Below are positions 1 through 6,528 of a stretch of DNA of 64,000 nucleotides, in pieces. Every line of letters begins with the position of its first letter. Positions within the stretch are counted from its first letter, which is position 1. The translations under genes were made by a program, and so were the position numbers. The notes beneath the pieces were generated by a model that had not been told where the DNA came from, did not search any database, and saw only the letters and a list, made by a program, of their open reading frames with translations. The stretch is from a bacterium (GTDB lineage Bacteria > Elusimicrobiota > Elusimicrobia > Elusimicrobiales > UBA9959): NCBI GenBank assembly GCA_021811315.1, contig JAJZPF010000014.1, forward strand, positions 1 to 64,000, in the 5' to 3' direction.

Positions 1-28
1 AACAGAGGGCATGGAACCGCTCTTTCAT
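1..28 (-). CDS. Start of a gene cut by the window edge
   Basis: An ATG at 28 on the minus strand opens a frame (MKERFHALC) that leaves the window after nine codons. It lies five bases past the 3' end of a GEMM-like riboswitch, where a regulated gene would be expected to begin. No good Shine-Dalgarno is visible; any binding site would overlap the riboswitch closing stem, as in translational control. The frame is too short to identify. Confidence 0.3.
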
Positions 29-32
29 GGTT

Positions 33-107
33 ATCTCGGCAGCCAGGCAACCCCCTCGGGCCCTAGGCTTTGCGCCGCCGGCTTTGGCCGGCTTTGCTAT
101 TATCGGA
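33..107 (-). ncRNA. GEMM-I-like cyclic dinucleotide riboswitch, copy 1
   Basis: Read on the minus strand, this leader has the GEMM order: a 5' P1 strand, AATAGCAAAGCC, a GC-rich P2 hairpin with a four-base CAAA loop, then the invariant GGCGCAAAGCC, a second hairpin P3, and a 3' strand GGCTGCCGAGAT that can re-form P1. A second copy at 2726-2801 matches it almost base for base through the core. The GEMM-I family binds cyclic di-GMP, and subtypes bind cyclic AMP-GMP; the ligand here cannot be told from inspection. A strong promoter lies just upstream and an ATG follows at once. Confidence 0.72.
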
Positions 108-139
108 TTCAAACAAAACACCGCACCACTACGGATAAT

Positions 140-167
140 ATTATAGCAGATGGGCCGCATTTGTCAA
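140..167 (-). promoter_or_regulatory. Strong sigma-70-type promoter for GEMM leader 1
   Basis: On the minus strand, TTGACA (162-167) and TATAAT (140-145) are separated by 16 bases, both exact consensus hexamers. Transcription would start about 30 bases before the GEMM-like element. The same arrangement, with the same TGC before the -10 hexamer, is present at 2965-2992. Confidence 0.8.
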
Positions 168-194
168 GGCCCGCCTATTGACATGTCAAATCCG

Positions 195-229
195 GATAAA
201 AAACCTGTTATCGCCGCGGGCCCCGCGGC
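195..229 (-). terminator. Possible terminator after the PQQ-propeller gene
   Basis: Just past the stop at 234, the minus strand can fold CGCCGCGGG against CCCGCGGCG and reaches a run of six T about nine bases later. The gap before the T run makes it a weak match to an intrinsic terminator. Confidence 0.4.
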
Positions 230-233
230 GCCG

Positions 234-1679
234 TCAGGGCAGGGCGGACGCGCCGTAGACGGCGTATATTTTATTGTCATCCGAAGGGAAATAAACGGCG
301 CCGCCGGCGCTTACCGCCGGCGCGGAGTTTATGGCCGTGGCCGGAGCCTGCACTCCGGCCGGCCCCCATTTAAACGCCCCGCCGGGACTTTCGGCATAAA
401 GGTCGCCGGGGGAATCCACCAGATAAACCGAGCCGTCCGGCCCGATCACCGGAGCATAGGCGACGCCCATCAAAGACGTAAACGATTGCCCCGAGCCTGT
501 AACGGAACTTACAACTAAAACATCCGGGGTGGCCGTAAAAACATAAACCGCGCCGTCGGCGCCTATTACCGGCGGCGCGGCTATGGTCTGGGCGGTGCTG
601 TAAGGGCTCCATTTTGCGCTGCCGTCCGGCTTTGAGGCGTTCAGATCATACAGATTATCCTCCCAGTAAACGGAACCGTCGCGGCCGATAGCCGGCGGAT
701 ACGAAATTGCCGGAACGGATATTATGGAAGCATTGGACAAACTCTGGCCGGGCGCGACAGAATAAAGGTTGTCCAGCATATCCGTTACATAAAGCGTCCC
801 GCCCGGGCCCGTTACCGGCGGCTGGGCTATTCCGGACAGGGCCGTAAACGTGGATTGTCCCAGGCCCGTCGCCTGGTCCAGAACGTACAGCGCGTGGGCT
901 GTGCCGTCAAGAATATAAACTCCGCCATCGGGATTTAAAACCGGCCGGTTGGAGATATTATTTGCGGGAACTACCGGCGAGGGGCCCCATTTTTTGCCGC
1001 CGTCGGGGTTTACCGCGTAGGTTTTGGTGCCCGCGGCCACCACATACACCGTCCCGTCCCCGCCGACTACCGGCGGGAAATTAAGAACGTCGGAGTTTTC
1101 GGTCGTAAAGACCCACTTTTGCGAACCATCCGCCGGATTTATGGCGTAAAGTCTGCCGGTGTCGTCGGCGGCGTAAACGGTTCCATCCGGGCCCACGGCC
1201 GGTGAAAGGCTGATATTCGCCGAAGCCGTGAATTTCCAGTGCAGCGTGCCGGGAGGCACCGCGGTAATGGAAACACTGCGTGACACCGGGTTTTTGCCGT
1301 CGGAAACCGCGCAGGCCACGGCGTAAACTCCGGCCGTGGAAGGCGCCAGCCAGTTTATACTGGCGCCGGTACCGCCTATGGCCCCGGCGGTGGAAGACCA
1401 GACATAGCTCAGCGTGTCGCCGTCCGGGTCCAGGGCGGAGACGGAAATTGAGGTCAGCCCCCCCGCCGCCACGGTGGGATACGCGGCTGTTACGGCGGAA
1501 ACCACCGGGGGCTGATTTAATGCGGCCTGAGCGGCCCCGGCGGCCCGGAAAGCGGCCGCCCTGGCATCCAGTTTTGAGACCCGTTTTTTAACCGCGCCCG
1601 GGCGGCCCAGACTCAAGCCGGCGCAGAGCGCCCCGGCGCACAGGCATAAAAGCAAAGCGGCCAGAGCGGATCTTTTCAC
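234..1679 (-). CDS. Exported PQQ-type beta-propeller protein with a PKD/Ig-like domain
   Basis: 481 residues. A signal peptide (about 1-20) is followed by a low-complexity Ala/Arg stretch, then a PKD or Ig-like domain (about 55-140, ending in the typical VCAVSDG-type strand), then at least seven beta-propeller blades. Each blade carries a variant of PAVGPDGTVYAAD...LYAINPADGSQKW, the pattern of PQQ/quinoprotein-like repeats. No PQQ-binding residues or enzymatic domain are evident, so it is probably a structural or binding protein in the periplasm or on the surface. The start overlaps the stop of the upstream gene by four bases (ATGA), indicating translational coupling. Confidence 0.8.
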   Translation of the reverse strand: MKRSALAALLLCLCAGALCAGLSLGRPGAVKKRVSKLDARAAAFRAAGAAQAALNQPPVVSAVTAAYPTVAAGGLTSISVSALDPDGDTLSYVWSSTAGAIGGTGASINWLAPSTAGVYAVACAVSDGKNPVSRSVSITAVPPGTLHWKFTASANISLSPAVGPDGTVYAADDTGRLYAINPADGSQKWVFTTENSDVLNFPPVVGGDGTVYVVAAGTKTYAVNPDGGKKWGPSPVVPANNISNRPVLNPDGGVYILDGTAHALYVLDQATGLGQSTFTALSGIAQPPVTGPGGTLYVTDMLDNLYSVAPGQSLSNASIISVPAISYPPAIGRDGSVYWEDNLYDLNASKPDGSAKWSPYSTAQTIAAPPVIGADGAVYVFTATPDVLVVSSVTGSGQSFTSLMGVAYAPVIGPDGSVYLVDSPGDLYAESPGGAFKWGPAGVQAPATAINSAPAVSAGGAVYFPSDDNKIYAVYGASALP

Positions 1680-2206
1680 GGCTTTCCCCCGCTGAAATAC
1701 AGGTTGAAACCAAGGTTTATGACAAATTCCAGCCCGCTCTCCCCCAGCGAGGTGTTTTTATCCTTTATTGAGAGGTAAAACGCCCCCATGTCCGTCTGCA
1801 CCGAAACGCGGCGGCCCGGAAAGTACTCCACCCCTCCGTATAGCCCGCCCCCCGCTCCGGTCCCCCTGGAATAACGGCCCTTAAAGCCGATAACAGCCGC
1901 TTCAGCCGCCAGATAAGGGCACAGCGCGCCGCCCGCCAGCCCCGCCGGATAGTAATAATAACGGAAGCCGCCGGTGAAAATTTTATCCTGCCCCTGGCCG
2001 AATAACTCCAACCCACGCCCGGACGCCGGAAAATAACGGACAGCCGCGCCGGGATAGTTAATATCCAGGTTAAAACTCCCGGCGGCCGGGACTTGCGCGC
2101 CGCCGGCGGGCATGGCCGGCGCCGCCGCAGCGGGTTCGCCGGCGAGCGCCGCCGCGCAGAAGAAGGCAGAAATCGCGGCGGAAAGAATGAATAAGTTTAT
2201 TTTCAC
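1676..2206 (-). CDS. Small exported outer-membrane beta-barrel-like protein
   Basis: 176 residues from a GTG start at 2206. There is a clear signal peptide (about 1-22, ending ALAG), an Ala/Pro linker, then alternating aromatic and glycine-rich strands (YPGAAVRYFP, GGFRYYYYP, GGLYGGVEYFP) and a C-terminal strand with aromatic residues (FVINLGFNLYF). This is typical of a small outer-membrane barrel, but no family is recognised. It is coupled to the downstream propeller gene. It lies at the end of a roughly 750-base leader that begins with a GEMM-like riboswitch, so it may respond to a cyclic dinucleotide. A second, weaker promoter is possible at 2233-2262. Confidence 0.65.
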   Translation of the reverse strand: MKINLFILSAAISAFFCAAALAGEPAAAAPAMPAGGAQVPAAGSFNLDINYPGAAVRYFPASGRGLELFGQGQDKIFTGGFRYYYYPAGLAGGALCPYLAAEAAVIGFKGRYSRGTGAGGGLYGGVEYFPGRRVSVQTDMGAFYLSIKDKNTSLGESGLEFVINLGFNLYFSGGKP

Positions 2207-2232
2207 AAAAAGTACGCGCGACAGCCTCCGCG

Positions 2233-2262
2233 TAATGCCGATTGTACCAGATTATGAACGCA
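2233..2262 (-). promoter_or_regulatory. Possible second promoter before the barrel gene
   Basis: The minus strand has an extended -10 (TGGTACAAT) with a poor -35 (TTGGTG) 18 bases upstream. It would allow riboswitch-independent expression of 2206-234. The match is weak. Confidence 0.3.
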
Positions 2263-2530
2263 GGCACCAATTCAAGAATTACTCCGGGAACCACCAGTCC
2301 CGCCCATGAAGTCTGGATAACTTTACCATCGGTTTCGGAGTTAGCCTGGCCGTAGTCGCAACTTTCCGCCCGCATAGCGGGCGCCCTGCGGAAAGAATAC
2401 CGGCCTATGGCCGTGCCGTACCGGCGCTATGCGCCACTGACGGCCAGGAGCTATGCCAGGCGGCCTTCGCATCGCGCAGTATAATTCCGTTCCCTGATTT
2501 TCCCGGCGAGAACCACTTTAAAACGCAGGT

Positions 2531-2554
2531 TAAAACGGAAGATCTTCCGTTTTA
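2531..2554. repeat. Perfect 22-bp palindrome within the leader
   Basis: AAAACGGAAGA is followed at once by its exact complement TCTTCCGTTTT. It could be a protein-binding site or an RNA hairpin. It lies between the GEMM-linked terminator hairpin and the barrel gene. Confidence 0.5.
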
Positions 2555-2589
2555 CGACCGGCCGGCTGCTGGAACCGTCCTGCTTTCCC

Positions 2590-2663
2590 AGGTGCCCCCG
2601 AAAAAAGACCGTTTTAGCTTTCTTCGTCTTAACCCGGTTCTGGGTTAATACCCCGAAGACAGC
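2590..2663 (-). terminator. Long hairpin followed by six T, downstream of GEMM copy 2
   Basis: On the minus strand, GGCCGTTTTGGCTGTCTTCG pairs with CGAAGAAAGCTAAAACGGTC (one mismatch, two wobbles), with an inner stem TTAACCC/GGGTTAA. TTTTTTCGG follows directly. Its position after the riboswitch and far before the next real gene suggests a premature-termination switch. A 90-codon open frame crosses it and is judged non-coding. Confidence 0.6.
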
Positions 2664-2725
2664 CAAAACGGCCTTAAATTTCAGGTCGCGGGCCGCCAAA
2701 AACATCAGACGGCCTTTCTTCATCT

Positions 2726-2801
2726 CCGGCAACCTGACCCCCGCGCATTTAGCGGGTCTTAGCTTTGCGCCGCCGGCTTTAGCCGGCTTTGCTATTATCG
2801 G
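2726..2801 (-). ncRNA. GEMM-I-like cyclic dinucleotide riboswitch, copy 2
   Basis: The minus strand reads CCGATAA, AGCAAAGCC, P2 (GCCGGC-TAAA-GCCGGC), GGCGCAAAGC, P3 (GACCC...GGGTC), then GGTTGCCGG. The last seven bases, TTGCCGG, pair with CCGATAA to close P1, with one mismatch and one wobble. This order and the CGCAAAGC and GGTTGCCG strings are those of GEMM-I (cyclic di-GMP or cyclic AMP-GMP) aptamers. The core is shared with copy 1 at 33-107, while P3 differs but still pairs. A GGAG lies in the 3' P1 strand. Confidence 0.75.
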
Positions 2802-2819
2802 ACACTACCCAAATAAAAC

Positions 2820-2933
2820 GCCTCGCCCATCTGGGACACACACCGCGCCACACTACCGCACCGCGTCTGTCTGCGACCGCAACCGCCCGCAACTGCACCG
2901 CACCTGCTCACTACCAAGCCAGATGGGCGAGGC
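2820..2933. repeat. Inverted repeat between promoter and GEMM copy 2
   Basis: GCCTCGCCCATCTGG (2820-2834) has an exact inverted copy at 2919-2933, enclosing 84 bases rich in CGCAC/CCGC. Next to it is a tandem CACTG run (2933-2951). Leader 1 lacks this insert: its promoter and aptamer are only about 30 bases apart. Confidence 0.6.
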
Positions 2934-2964
2934 ACTGCACTGCACTGCACCGCTCTGCAAATAT

Positions 2965-2992
2965 ATTATAGCAGATAAGGGGCTATTGTCAA
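2965..2992 (-). promoter_or_regulatory. Strong sigma-70-type promoter for GEMM leader 2
   Basis: On the minus strand, TTGACA (2987-2992) and TATAAT (2965-2970) are 16 bases apart. It drives the leader carrying GEMM copy 2 and, beyond it, the barrel/propeller operon. Confidence 0.8.
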
Positions 2993-3079
2993 GGCCTAAT
3001 CCTTGACCTGTCAAGTCCCTGGCTGCCCCGGGTCAGGCCTATTGGGCGTGCCGTACCGGGAGCTATGACCTTCAGACGG

Positions 3080-4195
3080 CTAACGGCGCGCCGCGGCGTC
3101 GAAAAGACCGGCGGCCGAGGCGTAGGCGGCGTCGCCGAGCAGCGTCGTTTCTCTGGAATCGTCCCAGACACGCCCGCGCCCGCCGGCTTTCAGGTCCGGC
3201 TCCACGCCCTTCCCCTCCATCTGCGCTCCGGAAGGCGGGAACATCTTCGCTATGGTCAGTTCCAGGCCGCGCCCGTCGCCCAGGCTGAAAGCGCGCACCA
3301 GCGAAACGCTGCCGGCCGTGGGCTCCCCCACCAGGACGGCCCCGGCGAGGTCTTTGAGCGAGCGGGCGAAAACTTCAGCGGCCATGGAAGTCCCTGAATT
3401 TACGATCGCGGCAGATCTCATTCCCGCGAACCTGCCTTTTTCCGCCGCTCCGTAAACGGCCGAATAGCCTTTATGGCGCGATCTGACCTCGAAGACCGGG
3501 CCCGCTTTAGGCGCGAAAGCCCTAAGTATCTCCGCCGCCTCCGCGGGCACGCCGCCGGGATTGTCCCGCAGGTCGAAAATGACGTTCACGGCGCCCACGC
3601 GGTACAGCGCGTCGAGGCCGGCCAGCACGGCCTTCGAGGAGCCCTCGAAGAAAAGGCCCAGGCGCAAAAAAGCGGTGCGGGAGTCCCGGTCGTAAAAAGC
3701 GAAGGAGGGAGGAAAGAAGAAATCGTTCCTGGCCACCCCGGCCTCGAGCGGCCCGGCCGCGCCGCGGCGCTCCGCCTTCAGGCGGAAGAAAGCGCCCCCC
3801 TCTACGCGCCGGCGGACAGCGTCGGGAGTAGCCGCCTCGCCGTCCAGGGCCAGCACCCTGTCCCCGTCCCTGAAGCCGGCCGCGGCTCCGGGCGAGTCGC
3901 TGAAAACTTTCAGGACAAAGAGCCCGCCGCGGCGCTCTCCGAAGAGGAGGCCGGATGAAAAAATCCTTTCCGAGGGCCTGGCCCTCACCGGCCGCCTGGC
4001 CTTCAGAACCAGCGCGTGGCGGTCCAGCTCGGCGAGCCCGGCGGCGCCCTTCTCCTTCAGCAGGCCGGAGATCTTCTGCGGGGAATATTCCTCGCAGCTG
4101 TGGCGGGAAAATATTTTAAGGACTTCCTGCTCGGGAAGCTTCCCGGAGCAGGCCGCGGCGAAAAGTGCTAAGGACAAAAGGAACGGTTTCTTCAT
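3080..4195 (-). CDS. S41-family peptidase-like lipoprotein with PDZ domain
   Basis: 371 residues. The N-terminus (LSLALFAAAC) is a lipoprotein signal with the acylated Cys at 16. A PDZ-like segment (about 85-135, SDSPGAAAGFRDGDRVLALDGE) precedes an S41 core with the substrate-binding strand FDLRDNPGG and the nucleophile segment NSGTSMAAEVFA. The general-base lysine seen in CtpA-type enzymes (TFGKG) is not present; the corresponding stretch is GEPTAGSVS, closer to the tricorn/IRBP side of the family. It may therefore use another catalytic arrangement or be inactive. It follows the 509-aa membrane protein by 40 bases, probably in one operon. Confidence 0.75.
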   Translation of the reverse strand: MKKPFLLSLALFAAACSGKLPEQEVLKIFSRHSCEEYSPQKISGLLKEKGAAGLAELDRHALVLKARRPVRARPSERIFSSGLLFGERRGGLFVLKVFSDSPGAAAGFRDGDRVLALDGEAATPDAVRRRVEGGAFFRLKAERRGAAGPLEAGVARNDFFFPPSFAFYDRDSRTAFLRLGLFFEGSSKAVLAGLDALYRVGAVNVIFDLRDNPGGVPAEAAEILRAFAPKAGPVFEVRSRHKGYSAVYGAAEKGRFAGMRSAAIVNSGTSMAAEVFARSLKDLAGAVLVGEPTAGSVSLVRAFSLGDGRGLELTIAKMFPPSGAQMEGKGVEPDLKAGGRGRVWDDSRETTLLGDAAYASAAGLFDAAARR

Positions 4196-4235
4196 TGATA
4201 GCTCCGGGACGCTAAGTCTGACTGGCGCTGAACGC

Positions 4236-5765
4236 TCACTGCCCGGCCATGACGCCGCCGCTCGTAGTGGCGTCGCCTCCGCCGTACATCGCGGCGCCGC
4301 AGGGGTCGCTGGGCAGGAAGGGCCCGTACAGCGGACAATTCTGGCTGGCCGTATTCTGCGGCATGCAGCAGCATGGCGCTTCGGCCGTACAGCCGCATTC
4401 GCCGCCGAAACCTTCGGTCGCTACGAAGTCCGCCAGCCCCGCGGCGGTAACATCCGGCTGGTCATTGGGATCGGCAAAAGATTCCGGGCCGTCGGGAGGC
4501 CTGGGCCCGGCGCGGTCGTCTCCGGGAGGTTTAGGCCCGGCGCGGTCGTCTCCGGGAGGTTTAGGCCCGGCGCGGTCGTCTCCGGGAGAATTGGTGCCAG
4601 GAAGGCCCTTGAACAAATTGTTGATCATGCTGCTTGAGAACTCGTCGGTCTGTTTTTTGTCCTGGTAGTCCTTATCCGCTGCCAGCGCCTCTTTGGTTCC
4701 GTCCTTGTCGAACTTCGGCTTGGCCACGTTGGAAGCCGTCAGCGATTTGGCCCCCTCCGCGCTGAGGTCCTGGTCGCGCAGGAAGCCGGGGATGGAGTCC
4801 GGGTTCACCTTGTCCAGCTTGCGCATTTCCTCGTCGTACTGGATAGCGGTCGTGGCCTCGGCGCTGCCGTCGAAAGCCCGGGCCGTCCAGCCCCTGGCCG
4901 CGTCCTTGGAGGCGAGGCGAGCGCCGTATAAAGAGGCCTTAAAAGAGCCTTTCATGGCATCCAGCACCGAGCTGCGCCCCGCCTGTTTGGGCGACATTTT
5001 GGCGGTTTCCCGCTGGTCCGAAGCCTTGCCTATGGCGACGCCGTTGCCCTGGAAAGCCGGCGCTCCGGCGGGGAGGCCGGAAACGGAACCTTTGGCGCTT
5101 TTGGAGCCCATCGCGCCGCCCGACATGGAAGCCCTGGCCTGCAATTTCTCAGCCATCCCCCCCTGCCCCGCAGGGGCCGCCCCGGGAGCTCCCCCGGAGG
5201 ATGAATCCCCCTCCGGGCTGCCGGAGCTGGAGCCGGAGCTGGAGCCGGAGCCTTGCGCAAAGCGCTTCCCGGCCGCGTCCGCCGCCAGTTCTTCCTTAGT
5301 ACGGGCCAGGGAAGGATTGACCCTGTCTCCCGCGGCCCCGCCCGAGGGCCCGCCGGCGGCCTGCTGCCAGGCGCCTTCCTCGTCCTGCCGGAAATAATCC
5401 CTGTTCCCCGCCTGGCCCGCCTTTCCGTCGTAAATAGTGCTGTTGGCCGAGAGCTGTTCGTAATCCGCGCCGCTGCCCAGCTTATGCGCGGCCTTGCTCA
5501 TTCCGGTAACCGCGTAAAAACCGCCGCCGGACAATAACAGGAGGATGAGGCCCAGCGAAAGCAGCCAGAATTTCTTTTCCTTGTTCTTCTTTTTCTCTTC
5601 GGGGGTTTCTTCTTTTTCGGGCTCCTGCTCCCCGGACCCCTGTTCGGTGGTCTCGCCCTCCGCCGGCGCCTGCCCGTCGGCGAACTGGTCCGCTATTTCC
5701 CGTTCAGCGGGCTCATTTTCCGCGCTTTCCCGTCCCGCCGCGTCTTTTTCTTCATCTGAAGGCAT
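4236..5765 (-). CDS. Single-pass membrane protein with long disordered domain and tandem repeats
   Basis: 509 residues, with GGAGG seven bases before the ATG. An acidic Glu/Pro-rich N-terminus (1-62) is followed by one membrane helix (about 66-86, FWLLSLGLILLLLSGGGFYAV). A long Ser/Gly/Ala/Lys-rich region follows, then three to four copies of PGDDRAGPKP (about 390-425), then a tail with seven Cys (GECGC, CCC). No enzymatic domain is recognised. The polar, extended shape suggests an inner-membrane-anchored periplasmic scaffold; that is inference. The S41-like lipoprotein follows. Confidence 0.6.
   Translation of the reverse strand: MPSDEEKDAAGRESAENEPAEREIADQFADGQAPAEGETTEQGSGEQEPEKEETPEEKKKNKEKKFWLLSLGLILLLLSGGGFYAVTGMSKAAHKLGSGADYEQLSANSTIYDGKAGQAGNRDYFRQDEEGAWQQAAGGPSGGAAGDRVNPSLARTKEELAADAAGKRFAQGSGSSSGSSSGSPEGDSSSGGAPGAAPAGQGGMAEKLQARASMSGGAMGSKSAKGSVSGLPAGAPAFQGNGVAIGKASDQRETAKMSPKQAGRSSVLDAMKGSFKASLYGARLASKDAARGWTARAFDGSAEATTAIQYDEEMRKLDKVNPDSIPGFLRDQDLSAEGAKSLTASNVAKPKFDKDGTKEALAADKDYQDKKQTDEFSSSMINNLFKGLPGTNSPGDDRAGPKPPGDDRAGPKPPGDDRAGPRPPDGPESFADPNDQPDVTAAGLADFVATEGFGGECGCTAEAPCCCMPQNTASQNCPLYGPFLPSDPCGAAMYGGGDATTSGGVMAGQ
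4497..4590. repeat. Three 30-bp tandem repeats inside a gene
   Basis: The unit, containing GGCCCGGCGCGGTCGTCTCC, occurs three times in a row with only a C/T change. It encodes PGDDRAGPKP in the 509-aa protein. The sameness of the units implies recent slippage expansion. Confidence 0.85.
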
Positions 5766-5868
5766 AAAACCTCCTATAAACCCCTATTTTCGCTTACTGT
5801 TCCGTTAAAAAAGCATAACCTGTTTGTGTCCGGCAGTTAGTCAACTAGTCAACAACATCCTTTATCAC

Positions 5869-5968
5869 CTGACCGCCGCCCGGTAATTACGGGCGTGGCA
5901 CTGATAGTGCTTTAAACCGCGTACTACCACTACCCCAATGACCACTGCGCACAACTCATCTTCAATTT
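5869..5968. repeat. Cassette 3' element, copy 1
   Basis: About 100 bases, roughly 80% identical to 8490-8592. It includes a hairpin CGCCCG-GTAATTA-CGGGCG and the shared string ACTACCCCAATGACC. On the minus strand it lies downstream of the second gene of each cassette, so it marks the far end of the duplicated unit. The hairpin has no T run. Confidence 0.7.
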
Positions 5969-5989
5969 TCCAACTATACAGACTTCACG

Positions 5990-6526
5990 TCAGTGATGTT
6001 GGGATTCCTTTGTTGCGGCATCGCTTCCCTTTCGTTCCCGCATGAGGTAAAACAAAAGTTTGTCAATCAATATGCCTGCCGGATAGCAGGTAAGCATAAT
6101 TATGAGGAAAAGAATTATACCTATTATTAAATGTCCGAGAATTGCATACGGCAATTTGAAAAAAAACGAATCGAGAAAGGCACGGTAGCTGCCATAATAA
6201 ATATGGGCGTCTATCTCATTGTCCAGTAGATAATGAAAGAATAATGCGGATAATATTGGCGCGGCAACAAGGGCCAGTCTCTTTAAGCGTTTGTTGTATG
6301 CCCTTCGTATCATCACGATCATTGCAATGAAGAGGACTGTGGAAAACTTCCAATTATAAATGAAATAATAGCCGCCACAAGCAACGGCAAGCCCCCTTGA
6401 AATCAAGGCTTCATAATCCCCCTCTGGAAAGGATCGGAGGCCACCTTGAGGGAACATGTCAACGGCAAATATCATGGTTATTGACAGGATGATTGAGAGA
6501 AAGATTATTAAATGCTTCAATTTCAT
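5990..6526 (-). CDS. Small multi-pass membrane protein, partner gene of cassette 1
   Basis: 178 residues with about four hydrophobic helices (about 4-22, 58-75, 84-100 and 125-160) and a charged, His-ending C-terminus. No family is recognised. It starts two bases after the stop of the 553-aa cassette protein and is surely co-transcribed with it. The corresponding position in cassette 2 holds an unrelated protein. AT-richer codon use than most neighbours suggests a separate origin. Confidence 0.6.
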   Translation of the reverse strand: MKLKHLIIFLSIILSITMIFAVDMFPQGGLRSFPEGDYEALISRGLAVACGGYYFIYNWKFSTVLFIAMIVMIRRAYNKRLKRLALVAAPILSALFFHYLLDNEIDAHIYYGSYRAFLDSFFFKLPYAILGHLIIGIILFLIIMLTCYPAGILIDKLLFYLMRERKGSDAATKESQHH

Positions 6527-6528
6527 AA

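Noticed and set aside
2451-2723. A 90-codon basic open frame just after GEMM copy 2
   Set aside because: Most of it is a long inverted repeat with a T run and a palindrome; the GGAG is only one base from the first ATG, and the protein has no domain. Structured leader RNA explains it better.
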